Shown: piece by piece, positions 24,126 to 35,200 of the stretch
Layout: each line of letters starts with the position of its first letter
How positions within the stretch are numbered: the first letter of the stretch is position 1
Assembly: GCF_001039355.2 (NCBI RefSeq)
Contig: NW_019775646.1
Location: 62,001-126,000 of the forward strand
DNA: 64,000 bases
DNA from: Lingula anatina
Taxonomy: Eukaryota > Brachiopoda > Lingulata > Lingulida > Lingulidae
Direction: 5' to 3'
Position numbers and translations under genes: made by a program
Notes under the pieces: model-generated
Databases searched by the model: none
Told to the model about the DNA's origin: nothing
Seen by the model: the letters and a program-made list of their open reading frames with translations, nothing else

Positions 24126-24443
24126 CATGATACCGGGTACTGTATATCGCAGAGATAATCACAAGCCTTGGAACAATGGCACGTCCGCTCTATCAAAGGT
24201 CAGCAGGGCGATGACATCATTTTCCCCAAAATATTTATCGCTCACAGTACAGAAAAGTGCAGAGATATAGCCAGAGAAATAAAAGTGAATATCAAGTGGA
24301 AATTGTTTACTGGGGCCATGGCAGTAGGTTTATAGGTATAAGATACATGGACCTAAGCGTAAAATGAGGTAATAGGGAATCATGCTTTGTTCCGTGATTG
24401 TGGTGCTCGCTGAACTTCCACTACATGCACCAAGAAACGTACN

Positions 24444-24992
24444 GATACAGCTGTGAGCAGCAGTCGGAGATCGGTACATTTCACTTGTTAGTTACGAACT
24501 ACTTCCTGGTTTCCACAAGGTCCTTCAAGACCTCTAAAACATCGTTGTAATTGCAGCCCATACCATAAAACACCCAAAAATACTTAGATATGGACATATC
24601 GGATTATATTAATGCCAAATTTCCACATGGCGACGATTTATAGACTCCCGGGAATTATTTCCCCTTTACGCTTTTTGTCGCGCTGGCGGTCGACGCAGCA
24701 TTTATTTCTAAACAAGTTGACCGCAAATTAAGCACGATTTTGCACCTTCAGGTTCCGTGTCACGTTTTCATATCATGCATTTATAATTTCTACAAGTTTT
24801 CTCTGCCCAAAATGCGTAAAAAAAGAGAGTTATCTTACCATGTTGTTTAGAAAACTTCTTTTTCCTCCGACAACCCGTCTTCACTGCCGTTCACCTCTAT
24901 GTTAAAATGACCACTCAGCTTCGTTTCTAACACCACTGCACGTCACTTCCGGCACAATTCTGACCAATGCTGATCTTCTCCGGTTCCCTTTA
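24444..24992 (-). mobile_element. Right arm of the long-terminal-inverted-repeat element
   Basis: 549 bases, inverted relative to 11935-12399 and extending about 85 bases further inward. It ends CCGGTTCCCTTTA next to TTCTTTTACC of the interrupted MITE. Against the empty site in copy C, the only flanking duplication that can be inferred is AT, or none, which does not fit a textbook superfamily neatly. Autonomy is unknown because the interior is a gap. Confidence 0.65.
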
Positions 24993-25072
24993 TTCTTTTA
25001 CCCCATAGTTACTTTGTCATAAATTGATGGGGGTCCAACTTACCCCGGGGTCCAACTAGCCCCGGTCTCCCC
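24993..25072. mobile_element. TA-flanked MITE, right part
   Basis: This continues the MITE begun at 11788 after the long-inverted-repeat element. It starts TTCTTTTACCCCATAG, exactly as copy C does after its empty site at 23138, and ends in the right inverted repeat followed by TA. Confidence 0.65.
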
Positions 25073-25308
25073 TATATCGACAATTATAAGTAGGCCTAAC
25101 ATGGTTTTCCTTTCATGGTCATTATGGCAGCTGCGTCCAAAATAGGGTTTTCTTCAATTTTGATGCAATATTACACAAAGCTAAACAGCATAATCACCAC
25201 CATTTTGAATAATATAATAAAACATCTTGGATATTCAGGATATGTGACTAGCAAACGCCTTCAGGCCCATGGAAGTCCAAAGTCACGCCTTGAAACTGAC
25301 AAATGAAC

Positions 25309-25311
<3 letters not shown>

Positions 25312-25350
<39 letters not shown>
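25312..25350. repeat. (AC)n microsatellite, long allele
   Basis: About 39 bases of AC, the counterpart of 23455-23483. Confidence 0.9.
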
Positions 25351-25351
<1 letters not shown>

Positions 25352-25831
25352 GAATGCATAACTACAAGGAAAAATCCAATCAGGCTGGTTTCTGAACTCG
25401 ACCTGTATTTCAGTAATACTTATCACTCCTGTTAGTTTGAAGACAATAGTTCGAGGTCAGTGCGATATTTGTATTGCATAGGGCCTATATGCTGAAAAAA
25501 GGCTAAAAAAATTTTTTAATGGTCTGACCAAGCTGATTTACGAACTCGACCTGTATTTTATGTATATTAACTTCTGTAAGTTTGAAGACAATGCAAGTAG
25601 TTCAAACGGTTTTCCATTTATTTATTTATTCGTTTTATCTCTGGAAATGCACGGCGACGGCGAAGACAGCAATGGCTATAAAAAGTCAGAAACCTAACGA
25701 TATCGAATGCTACTACCACTATTGGTTATATCTAAAATCCGTATGCTGTTTCATAGGTTAGATGTAAAATACTAAACTTCATCTACCTATCCCTTAAGAT
25801 GTCTAGGGATATATAGTTCTGGGGAGTCTAT

Positions 25832-25999
25832 CAGGGGCGGATCCAGGGTTATTTTCTGACAGTCTTCCAATTTATCTTTCTTGGTCCATCCTCCATTTTT
25901 GACCGTCTTCCGACAGAAAAAATTAGATACCCATCAATGTAAAGTTGAAAATCTGACCGTCTTCCGGAAGACCCAGAAGACGCCCTAAATCCGCCCCTG
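25832..25999. mobile_element. hAT-like MITE (168 bp), absent from copy C
   Basis: The ends CAGGGGCGGATCCAGGG and CCCTAAATCCGCCCCTG are inverted repeats of a type common in invertebrate hAT elements. TCTAT flanks both sides. Copy C at about 23950 reads GAGTCTAGCCATC without the element. It is a non-autonomous, presence/absence insertion in GST intron 1. Confidence 0.78.
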
Positions 26000-26043
26000 T
26001 CTATAGCCATCACCGCTAGCGTACCGGTGTCATGAAAATGACA

Positions 26044-26170
26044 GTCCGTGTGACAGAAAGTCCGCCCTCCATATAGTTACATTGGTTAGGGTTAGTTTGA
26101 TCTAAACGGGTCAAAATCTAGGGCGAGACTCACCTGTATAAATGATTGGGGAGCGGACTCTCTGTCAAGG
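26044..26170. repeat. MITE-like repeat with GTGACAGARAGTCCGC ends (haplotype 1)
   Basis: The allelic counterpart of 24001-24125 with a few substitutions. Confidence 0.65.
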
Positions 26171-26618
26171 GGTACATGATACCGGGTACTGTATATCGCA
26201 GAGATAATCACAAGCCTTGGAACAATGGCACGTCCTCTCTATCAAAGGTCAGCAGGGCGATGACATCATTTTCCCCCAAATATTTATCGCTCACAGTACA
26301 GAAAAGTGCAGAGATATAGCCAGAGAAATAAAAGTGAATATCAAGTGGAAACTGGGGCCATGGCAGTAGGTTTATAGGTATAAGATACATGGACCTAAGC
26401 GTAAAATGAGGTAATAGGGAATCATGCTTTGTTCCGTGATTGTGGTGCTCGCTGAACTTCCACTACATGCACCAAGAAACGTACGAGCAGGTGCAATCTC
26501 TCTTCTCTATTGGATTAAGACTAGTATTTCAGGCGATGGAACAAATAAAGAATCAATTGAATGACTTAAATGTTTTATGAGAATCAGACATGTAAGATTA
26601 CAAATGGAAATAACTCAC

Positions 26619-26757
26619 GCTGCTTGTAGTTATTAAGCCAATCATCACGGTCTTTAAATCTGATGTCTTCATATTCCACACCAGCAGCAGCAAGCGCCAG
26701 ACGGGTAATCTCTGCACGTCCTCGTGCGTTAAAATAATATACCTTGTAGCTCGGCAT
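26619..26757 (-). CDS. Sigma-class GST, exon 1 (start and catalytic tyrosine)
   Basis: The exon encodes [16 protein letters not shown] and onward to YKQ, then a split codon and a GTGAGT donor at phase 1, which fits exon 2. Tyr8 aligns with the catalytic tyrosine of sigma GSTs, and the FNARGRAE stretch matches the N-terminal thioredoxin-fold signature (human HPGDS YFNMRGRAE). I chose the MPSYK start because of this match; an in-frame start five codons earlier (26772) exists but is not family-like. This is the only complete exon 1 for both GST copies, which supports one gene with two alleles. Confidence 0.9.
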
Positions 26758-26924
26758 CTTGGAGGTTAACAAACTCAGCTAAGTAATGAAACAGAAGACA
26801 AGGTCTACACTTGCTACTCGCACAACCTGTGATTCTACCCTCAGTATCGGGGCGTATATGTATGTCAGAATAAGTGCTGACTCACGACCTAACCCAATAT
26901 CTACAAACATTGTACACCGTTGGT

Positions 26925-26965
26925 TTACTCTTTGGGGCCATTATATAGGTCCCTCGATAGAGTCA
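26925..26965 (-). promoter_or_regulatory. Candidate GST core promoter (TATA-like)
   Basis: On the minus strand ACCTATATAA (TATATAA at 26947-26941) lies about 185 bases upstream of the GST start. The same block is duplicated at about 29219-29250 as ACCTATATAC upstream of the orphan exon 1 copy. The role is inferred from position and the joint duplication. Confidence 0.4.
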
Positions 26966-27554
26966 ATACTTTAAAGGATTGATATCACCTTGGCAGTGAC
27001 AACGAGTCATTGGCACGTAGTCATTGGCCATGCAACAAAGAACAGAGAAAAACTCACTGAACAGGCGTCTATAACAAGATTGAGAAATGTTTTGCAATTT
27101 TTGCAATGATGAATTGATCAGTTATTTGTTTGGGTTTGCACATAAATATTACAAAAGCAGGCTATACATGTAGATTGTAGGACCTATGAGCATACGGGTC
27201 AAAATTATTATTGGTTTTTCGTTTCTAAATAGGTGTTCAATTACCTCTTATTTACATACTGTTAAACAAACAGACATGCATATGTTACTCTTAGAAGGGG
27301 GTGCATGGTCATCAGGCGAAATATCAAGTGGTGTTTCACACCTTAACATGGGACAAAATGCATACTTTCCGTGTGTGAATATCTCCCAAAGTCATATAAT
27401 TTCATATTTACCCACCCTGGAAAGCTTCTTATCTTTCTCAATCCAGACCCTACAAACGTTCAAACCCCTGATATATAAGTACCTGACGCCAGTATTTCCT
27501 AATTAGAAATTAGAATATCAAATACCAGTACAGGTACGGATTGAGAACAATATG

Positions 27555-28194
27555 GTTGGTGGTGCGATATGATCTATATATACCTTTTACATAATTGCGA
27601 ATGATGTACACAAGCAGGAATGTATGACATCAGCACTCAGACCGTATTTTGCGACTGAGATAAGCAGAATTTTTATGTGTACCCTTATTACCACACGACC
27701 AGGGTCCGATGTCACTGGAATGCATGAAGAACGTGATGTCGGTCATTTGGAGTTGACATAGTTCGTAACTGTCGATATTTGATAGAATAAAGTTCCTAAA
27801 ACTGCCCACTGCCACATACTGGCGTTTTAGATTCGATCTTGGAAAACGAATATTTGCTAGAAATAGTGCGTATGTAAGAAAAATAGCTTATGCTCATAAA
27901 ATTATCAAAAAATCCACCTACCCCAGTGGCAGATTTAGGGGGAGGGGGTCAGGGGGTCCTGACACCCCCTTCAGTTTCTGGAAAAAATATTCACTTCTTA
28001 AAATTAGAATTTTTACTAGCTAAAGCATAATTTTAAACTTTCCTGGGGCCTCCAGCGAGCCCCGAACCCTAAGGGTGCTTTCTGCTTATCTCAGTCGCAA
28101 AATACGGTCTGAGTGCTGATGTCATACATTCCTGCTCGTGTACATCATTCGCAATTATGTAAAAGGTATATATAGATCATATCGCACCACCAAC
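27555..28194. repeat. 115-bp near-perfect inverted repeat with 410-bp spacer
   Basis: Arms are 27555-27669 and 28080-28194, starting GTTGGTGGTGCGATATGATC and its reverse complement, with one mismatch that I found. The spacer includes a hAT-like end fragment (GTGGCAGATTTAGGGGGAGG at about 27929). The unit could fold back on itself. It lies upstream of the GST gene. Confidence 0.8.
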
Positions 28195-28202
28195 GATCCA
28201 AA

Positions 28203-28396
28203 GATCGATCTAAAGATTAAGATTTAGATCGACCTATCTCCCTGGGGGTTCACGCTAAATTGCAGTCAGTCGAGCGGGCACCATAGTTAATTACCCCCTT
28301 ACAGCTTTTAGTAGGCGGGACAGACGCTTAAGCCGGCCAAGCTGACAGTTATCTAGTTAGACACCCCACAGGGATAGATCGATCTAAAAATCTATG
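28203..28396. mobile_element. Foldback MITE, family shared with 58705-58936
   Basis: The left half holds GATCGACCTATCTCCCTGGGGG and the right half CACCCCACAGGGATAGATCGATC, with partly complementary interior (CTAAATTGCAGTCAG / CAAGCTGACAGTTATCTAG). A sister copy lies in METTL22 intron 5. Confidence 0.6.
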
Positions 28397-28694
28397 GAAA
28401 TGGGGTGTAAGCCAAGGGGGCGAGGAGCGGCTTTGCATCCCAGGCCTGTCATCCCTCCCCCCCCTTTCCCCCCCCCCCAAAAAAAAAATCAGACCCACTA
28501 AAAATAATCCTGTATCCGCCCCTGCACCCTTATATTCGTGTTGTACCCGCGTACCCCTCCTTGTACCTAATCTTGAGTAGTGTACTAGGTGCAACCCAGT
28601 TGAATGTACTGAGTATAAACCCATTTTGGAATGTCTCGAAGTTCTTATTACACGTTTGAAACCTCGATTCTGTTCTATGGGCTGTTGTAACGTG

Positions 28695-28830
28695 GCAGAG
28701 TCCCCCATAACAGAGAGTCCGCTTCCCATTCATTTGTACGCTAATCCTCGCCCTAGATTTTGAGCCACTTAGGTCAGGCTAACCCTAACCGTTATAACTA
28801 AATGGAGGGTGGACTTTCTGTTACACGGAC
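28695..28830. repeat. MITE-like repeat, GTGACAGARAGTCCGC family, reversed copy
   Basis: It carries ACAGAGAGTCCGC at one end and GGACTTTCTGTTAC at the other around CTCGCCCTAGATTTTGA and CTAACCCTAACC, the reverse of the element at 24001. Confidence 0.6.
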
Positions 28831-28898
28831 CTTCACTTTCGTTACAGATTTATTGAATCTTATTCCCTAACATTTGTTGTCCGGGAAACATGATCATT

Positions 28899-29024
28899 AT
28901 CATCGCGGTCTTTAAATCTGATGTCTTCATATTCCACACCGGCATAAGCAAGCGCCAGACGAATGACTTCTGCACGTCCTCGTGCGTTGAAGTAGTACAG
29001 CTTGTACTTCACGTCCTTCGACAT
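28899..29024 (-). pseudogene. Orphan, truncated duplicate of GST exon 1
   Basis: It reads [20 protein letters not shown] and on to FKDRDD with a clean start, very close to exon 1 at 26757. Similarity stops after the DRDD codons: the last eight residues and the splice donor are missing. The upstream flank is also duplicated (about 26760-26960 matches about 29030-29240), so promoter and first exon were copied together. No further GST exon lies between here and PDXDC1. It is probably a broken paralogue fragment or an unused alternative first exon. Confidence 0.75.
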
Positions 29025-29311
29025 CTTGGGGGGTGATCAGATGCACTGCTACGTAATGAAGAAGATAAATTTTATGCGTGTTACTGGTACAACTTGTAAT
29101 TCTACAGTGTGTTTGTCCTCTATACACCGGGTCGTATGTGTACTATCGTGAAGAAGTGCTAACTCATGCATATTTTTTATGCACACGTACCGTACATAGA
29201 ACGGTTGTATTCCGTTGGTTTACTCATTAGGGTTAGTATATAGGTTACTCGTTAGTGTTTTTATATAGAACGACTGATGTCCACTCTGACACCGATATGC
29301 ACCCCCCCTCC

Positions 29312-29312
<1 letters not shown>

Positions 29313-29392
<80 letters not shown>
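29313..29392. repeat. Poly-A plus (TA)n tract
   Basis: About 36 A followed by about 44 bases of TA. Frames across it (poly-K, poly-YI) are not genes. Confidence 0.95.
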
Positions 29393-29395
<3 letters not shown>

Positions 29396-32253
29396 GACCC
29401 GTTTGTGAAACCGGGGCCAGTTGACAGGGACGCATAGTTTTTCACTGTGGAAAGTGATTTGTTCCGCTTGTTTTCATTCCTTTTAAAAACACTGCATCAT
29501 CTTTCCCTCAACAAATCTGCCCGTCCAACACACTCATGTTAATTTTTAAGCACGGATTTTATTGGCATGTTCTTGTGAAAAAAAGTAAAGGAAATGAAAC
29601 AAATTACTTCACAGAACATAAGTCAATGACTGGACTCAAATGCACAATTTTTGGTGAAATGAACCAAACAATTGAAAAGCAAAGTTTTTTTGTGCGAAGT
29701 TGCTGTTAAGAACATAGCGTCAATTACAAAAATGTTTTTTCCCCTAACATTTTTGAAGATAAACTTTCAATATAGTGGAAACAAGAACAACACATGAAAA
29801 GACATTTTTATTCCCATAATATTATTTTCATACTGCTATGACCTATTTGTATCTGTGCCCTGGTTCTCAATTTAAACCTGCCATATTACTGCTGATGAAA
29901 AAAACAAAAAACAAAAACAAAAAACAATTATGAAATCAGATATCAAAACCCGCAAGTAACAGAATACAAAACAAAGAAGACAAGGCTATTAAGATCTCAG
30001 AAATAGACCTACTTATTACAGTAATCAACACCACACATACTTAAAAAACATGAAATCTCCACAATATTATTTTAACAAGTCCCATTGCAACAATACTGCA
30101 ACAACCAAACATAACAAAACTTGTAAAAATATAATAACCTAAAGCCTTTCCAGTCATTTTACTTGCATACCAGTAATACACTGGCATCACTTTTGGTGTA
30201 TTTTATTGTACATCTTTTTCTAGTCTTTACAAAAGGCTACTTTGGAAACTTTACTTGATGCTGATCACTGAGACACCTGCTACTATTTAGTATTACATAC
30301 AACACCTGGATAACACTGCTTCATGTTGAAATGTTCATTAAAACTGTTTGCATTTAGACATACATAGACTTGCAGACGGTGGAGAACTGCAAATCTTGGA
30401 AGAGTGTTACTAAGAGAATATTACATATCAAAGCAATGTTAGCAAAAAAGTTATCAAACACTCACAATACATCAGATGTATTCAGCAGATAATAGCAATA
30501 TGTATCACAGTCAGGAAATTAACAACAACATCCTAGATGTAACATTTAGTAAAAAAAAGTTACATTTAAAGCTCAAATTAGCTGCTGAATTGGTGTCTGT
30601 GTTGCTTTGTGCTCTCAAAATTGAATTCACTTGTCTACTATTTGAACTTTACATTTTAAATATAACCAAAAACTGAGTGAAAAGACACAATAGCACCCTT
30701 AAAGCAATGACCATGACAAGGATTACATATGTGAAATACAAACTGTTTTTGGAATGTTTAAGTTTTACTGCATTTTACAATCACACTGTATGCACCTTAA
30801 CAGCAACTTTTCTATTTGTCAAAGAAAAAAGGCACTAAATGTTATAAATGTCTTCAAATTTTGCAAAACAAAATGTAACTGAGTGACCCCTTGATGAATC
30901 ATTTCTATCCAAATCTTATCCAATGGCCTTCCTGCAGATTTGATAGTTGATGTGAAATTCAGATGAATTATGCCTTAAAATCAAAGTATAGAGCTTTTTA
31001 ATGCTGTAATTCTTCACAACACCAGTTTCAAAATACCTGTCTGTCTTAAATGATGATAAACCTTAAAGTTGTCTTTTGCTAACAGACCATGCCCCTGCCA
31101 AAATTTTAATCCCCTTAAGAGCCCTTTTTTCTCCCTCTACAAAAACATCATGACATCAGGCCTTGCAATGATGATCATGATCCTGAGAGACTCTGCACCA
31201 AGTATTCAATCAATATATACACCACTATTGACTCCAAACTCCTCCCTCGGCATGGCACCTCTTTAGCACGAGTCTAAACTTCTCCCGCGGCATGACACCT
31301 CTTTAGCATGACTCCAAACTTCTTCCACGGCATGATACCTCTGCACCACAACTGCAAACTCCGCCCATGGCCTCATAACCTCACCTTGATGCAGCCCTAT
31401 CTAACTCGAATCCATGAACTAATGCATCACCATGACGCAGCTAAATCTCTCCCAATGACATGAACCAGCCAAATATCCTTTGTCAATTTCTGATCACAGA
31501 TATAATAAGCAGTGTGCCCTTGAACAGTAGATGTGCATAGAAACCATGCATAAAATACCATAAAAAGATCCCCTGTAACTACCTGTTAAATAAAACTACA
31601 GGTTGTTTTTCCTTTTTCTATTTTATAACCTTGACAAGTTTGACTTAGTAATGAAATAAACCTCCAGTAAAAATAAACCTCTTAGAAACCTTGAACAGCA
31701 ATGTCCCCACTGTTTGATATGCACCCACAATTAATTTAAAATGATAATTGTTGTTTTCACCACCCCTCAAACATTCACAGCTGATATCATGTGTTTTAGT
31801 GTCTTTCTTCCACTATGAAAACCTGCCCCTCTTGTAGCTGCTTTGTTGCATTTAAGAAGTGCTGAAATTTAAAAGAAAGAAATGTTCATTAAAGATTACC
31901 ATACCCATTCAAAGAAACATTTGAATGTTTTAAAAAATATGAAGGATCAAACTATTATGTTGGGACTACATGTCTCACCCTTTTAATTGCTTTGTTTATT
32001 TAGAAAACAGAACTTCGCTGTCTTCTGGTCCACATACTTTTCTGCACATCTCATTTTCTGCACTTAAAATATATCACTATCTTAATGAGTCATAAATTAT
32101 GCTAACTTAAGTCTACAAAGAACACAGCTCAATTCCTACTATTTTCCTCAAAAAATTTCAAAAGTTTATAAAATTTCCAAAGATATTGCACCCTCATCTA
32201 CCCGTCTGTGCAGTGATGGTGTCCTCCTTACCCCCAAATGTACAATACTACAA
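29393..32253 (-). other. Probable long 3' UTR / downstream flank of PDXDC1
   Basis: Unique-looking AT-rich sequence without any recognisable exon. Minus-strand AATAAA candidates lie at about 29558-29563 and near 30205. The last coding exon could also splice on, because a strong donor (AG/GTATGT) overlaps its final codons, but I found no convincing extra exon. The extent of the UTR is inferred. Confidence 0.45.
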
Positions 32254-35200
32254 TTACCCTTCCTCTACATACCTCTCTGCTGCCGCAGCAGGCTGCTCCT
32301 TGGGAACTGGCGAAGCAGGTGGTTCTGGCTGGGGAGGAGGACTGGCCTCTCCACCCTCCACTCCTTGCTCTGGCTTGCTGTGAGAGTCTGAACTGAGGCT
32401 AGACACACTGGACTCTGTCACCTTGAGTCCCTGTGCAGGCCCATTCTCTACCACGGAACCCTGACTGCTGGTGCTGTGGTGCCGGGCTGGTTTGAGGTTA
32501 GCCTTCAGGGGGCCCTGCTTTGGCTTGGGTTGAAGAGCATCTGGGGAGGCCTCTTGGATCTGCATGTGGTACTTATAGGTCTCCTCCGTGCTGTGGACCT
32601 TACCTGAGAGGGCGAGGTGGACAGAGTGTGAAACAAAGCTGGGTGACATTTAAAGTTGAACAAAAGCTGATTATGTCCTAATAAATTTAATATTGTTACA
32701 CTGATTGTATATATGTTATGTATATTCTGAGCTTGTAAAATATTTTGTACTTTCTGCTCACGTTGGTATCTACTGACTTTCACTAGTGACCTTCATATCA
32801 GCACTTAAACATGGTGGCCAAGACAAATGTTATACTCCAGAATACTTTGGGATGCCTTTGAAATAATCCCATGTGTATTAGATATTAAATCAAATATTAA
32901 AATTACAATATTTAGTGGCATACTCACACCTGGCAAACCTCTGACATCTACTAAATGTTGACACCATTCAAATGTACAGTTACCTGACGCCAGATTAAAT
33001 GTCCTTCCCTTGACCCCCGTCTCCTTGGGAGGAGGTGACCACCAGCTGACCAGTGACCCCACAAGTGGAACATGGCGTAAAAGGCCCTGATACAGTATAA
33101 TACAGAAGTCACGTCAAGTCATGACATCTATTTGTTTTTTCCCAAATACACTTTTTTAAATAATGCAATGATAACACTAAGTAACATTATGTCATCAGAC
33201 TTTTTTCATACTTCCAAGGCATCATAAAATGCCTTTACCAAACTTGCAATCATAATGCTTGCAGATATATAGTGCCGTCATCTTCCGCGTATCATCATAA
33301 TGGTATAGATTATGTTACATCATGCACAGTTCAAATTTACATCCATTTTAACGAGGAAAAATGCTGAAAAATGAGAAACAATTACATTCCCTACCTCCTG
33401 TATAAGTTTTTCTTCATTTTCTTTCTTCAGATCTTCATTGGCTGCCTCTATACCTTTCCTGACAATTTCTGACATCTTCTCCAGGAATTTGGATGATTCT
33501 TCAATTTCTTTGGCAGTAGTGTAGACCAGTCCTATCAGCTCTTCCATGTCTGTCTCCTCAGTGATGAGACCAAACCTTGCACACACCAAACCATCCTCTG
33601 CTCTACCTGAAGAAATAATATATACCAATTTATTATCAAATGACAAGTGTTAGTCTTCATATCATAACTGTTAACTGTGTTGCTTTTAATTTGGAGACTG
33701 TTCACCTGGTGCAATGAAATTAAGTTGTTTTGACTCACATGTACAGGCCACAATGTCCCTGTTTTATCCTACTACAATCAATGCTAATGAAATGGACCTT
33801 TAACTTATTAACTTTATAACTCCTATTGTGTTTTAATATGTAACTTCTTTTAATACTAGGTCTTGATACATGTACAAGCTGGCAACATGGCCATTTATTT
33901 TTAGAGATTTGCTAAATTCTAGTGCATGATTATTGTTCTTGAAGTATGTTTATTTCTGTTTTTTTTTCTTACTTCATCCTCATATGTGTCCGGCTGGTGT
34001 CATACTTTTCCTTCATGGGTCCCTTTGGTCTCTTAACGCAACTTAACTTTGTTTCCTTTTACCACAGTCATCACTTACTATGTGTATAAATATTCTCACT
34101 TTTTACCCCCTCCAGTTCTCTTCTTACAGGGCCCCAAGTATATTCAGCACTGTATATGTGTGCTTACATATTTTCATTTGTTCAATTTCTACACAAGGTC
34201 TTACCTAATGAAAATGCAGTGTCACTAGATTTGAGTTGTTTGACTAGTTCAGTGTTGAGGTGATTGATCTCTCTTTTAGCAGCAGCCGTCAGAGCATCCA
34301 ATTTGTCTATCCAGTGGTCTGGAATGTATCTGCAGCAGATTTGACAAGTTTTAGTTAAGAAGTGAAAAGTTACGTTGTCAGGTGTGTAAAAACCAAAGCT
34401 GAATATTAATCCTTGTACAGCACATACACGTATATATATAATATATATTCTTATTCAATGCACAAATCACCCATTTCATATATACCAAGCTTATAACTAC
34501 CAGTCAATCTTAGTTTCCTGTTACTCTGAACTAAAAGGAATAAATACTGCTTCACCAAAATGAATACTGCTAAAAAATATTGTATCCCTGAACCCCATCT
34601 ACAAACAAATAACTGCCTAAACCTGCAACTCAACAGATCACAACTGACACCAAATGCAAACAAGTGATAACAATTGTGAAGCAATACTAAAAAGTCAACA
34701 GCGCTGTTCTGCTCCGACTTACTGCACTGCTCCCAGTCCAGCCCAGGTGGGCAGGTGGACAAGCCTCAGGTTATCCTGGGCCTCCACAACCTCCTGGAAG
34801 TTCTCCTTCTGCTTCACTGTGGCATTCAGAATGGACTGGAGAGGAGAGGGTTCCAGATTAAGACTCCAGTTATGTGGCAAATTAGTCAGATTGCAAATAA
34901 ATGTTTAAGACACACACTTATTATCTTGGACCGTGACCCCTCTGTGGCTCAATCGAAGCTGTGAAGGCGGCAATTAATTTACACAGTATCAGTATACAAA
35001 GATGATATATCACTCTAGTAAAACCTATGCACTTACCACTTGCTTGCCTAGAGATTTCCCCCACACCTCCATATCTTCCAATGTTGTTCCTTGGACTGAC
35101 ATAAATTGGAACAAATACAAATTATAATCCACAATATAGAAAATGATCCAAATGATCATGAATAGACTTTAAAATTGAAGTTTTTGCTTACACTTGGGAA

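Larger units (their letters stand above)
12401..24442. other. Segment C (haplotype 2): allelic copy nested in a scaffold gap
   Basis: About 12 kb bounded by single Ns at 12400 and 24443. It repeats B from the unit start, lacks the long-inverted-repeat element (clean empty site at 23137/23138) and runs on through sequence that reappears at 24993-26485. Its last bases match those at about 26485, where the other copy continues without a break. This is what an alternative haplotype contig pushed into a scaffold gap would look like. A genuine tandem duplication is less likely but not excluded. Confidence 0.75.

Noticed and set aside
27186-27506. 106-codon frame upstream of the GST gene
   Set aside because: No recognisable family, no supporting splice or start context, and it is surrounded by repeats.
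28349-28729. 126-codon minus frame
   Set aside because: It runs through the foldback MITE and a poly-C/poly-A tract, so it is repeat-derived.
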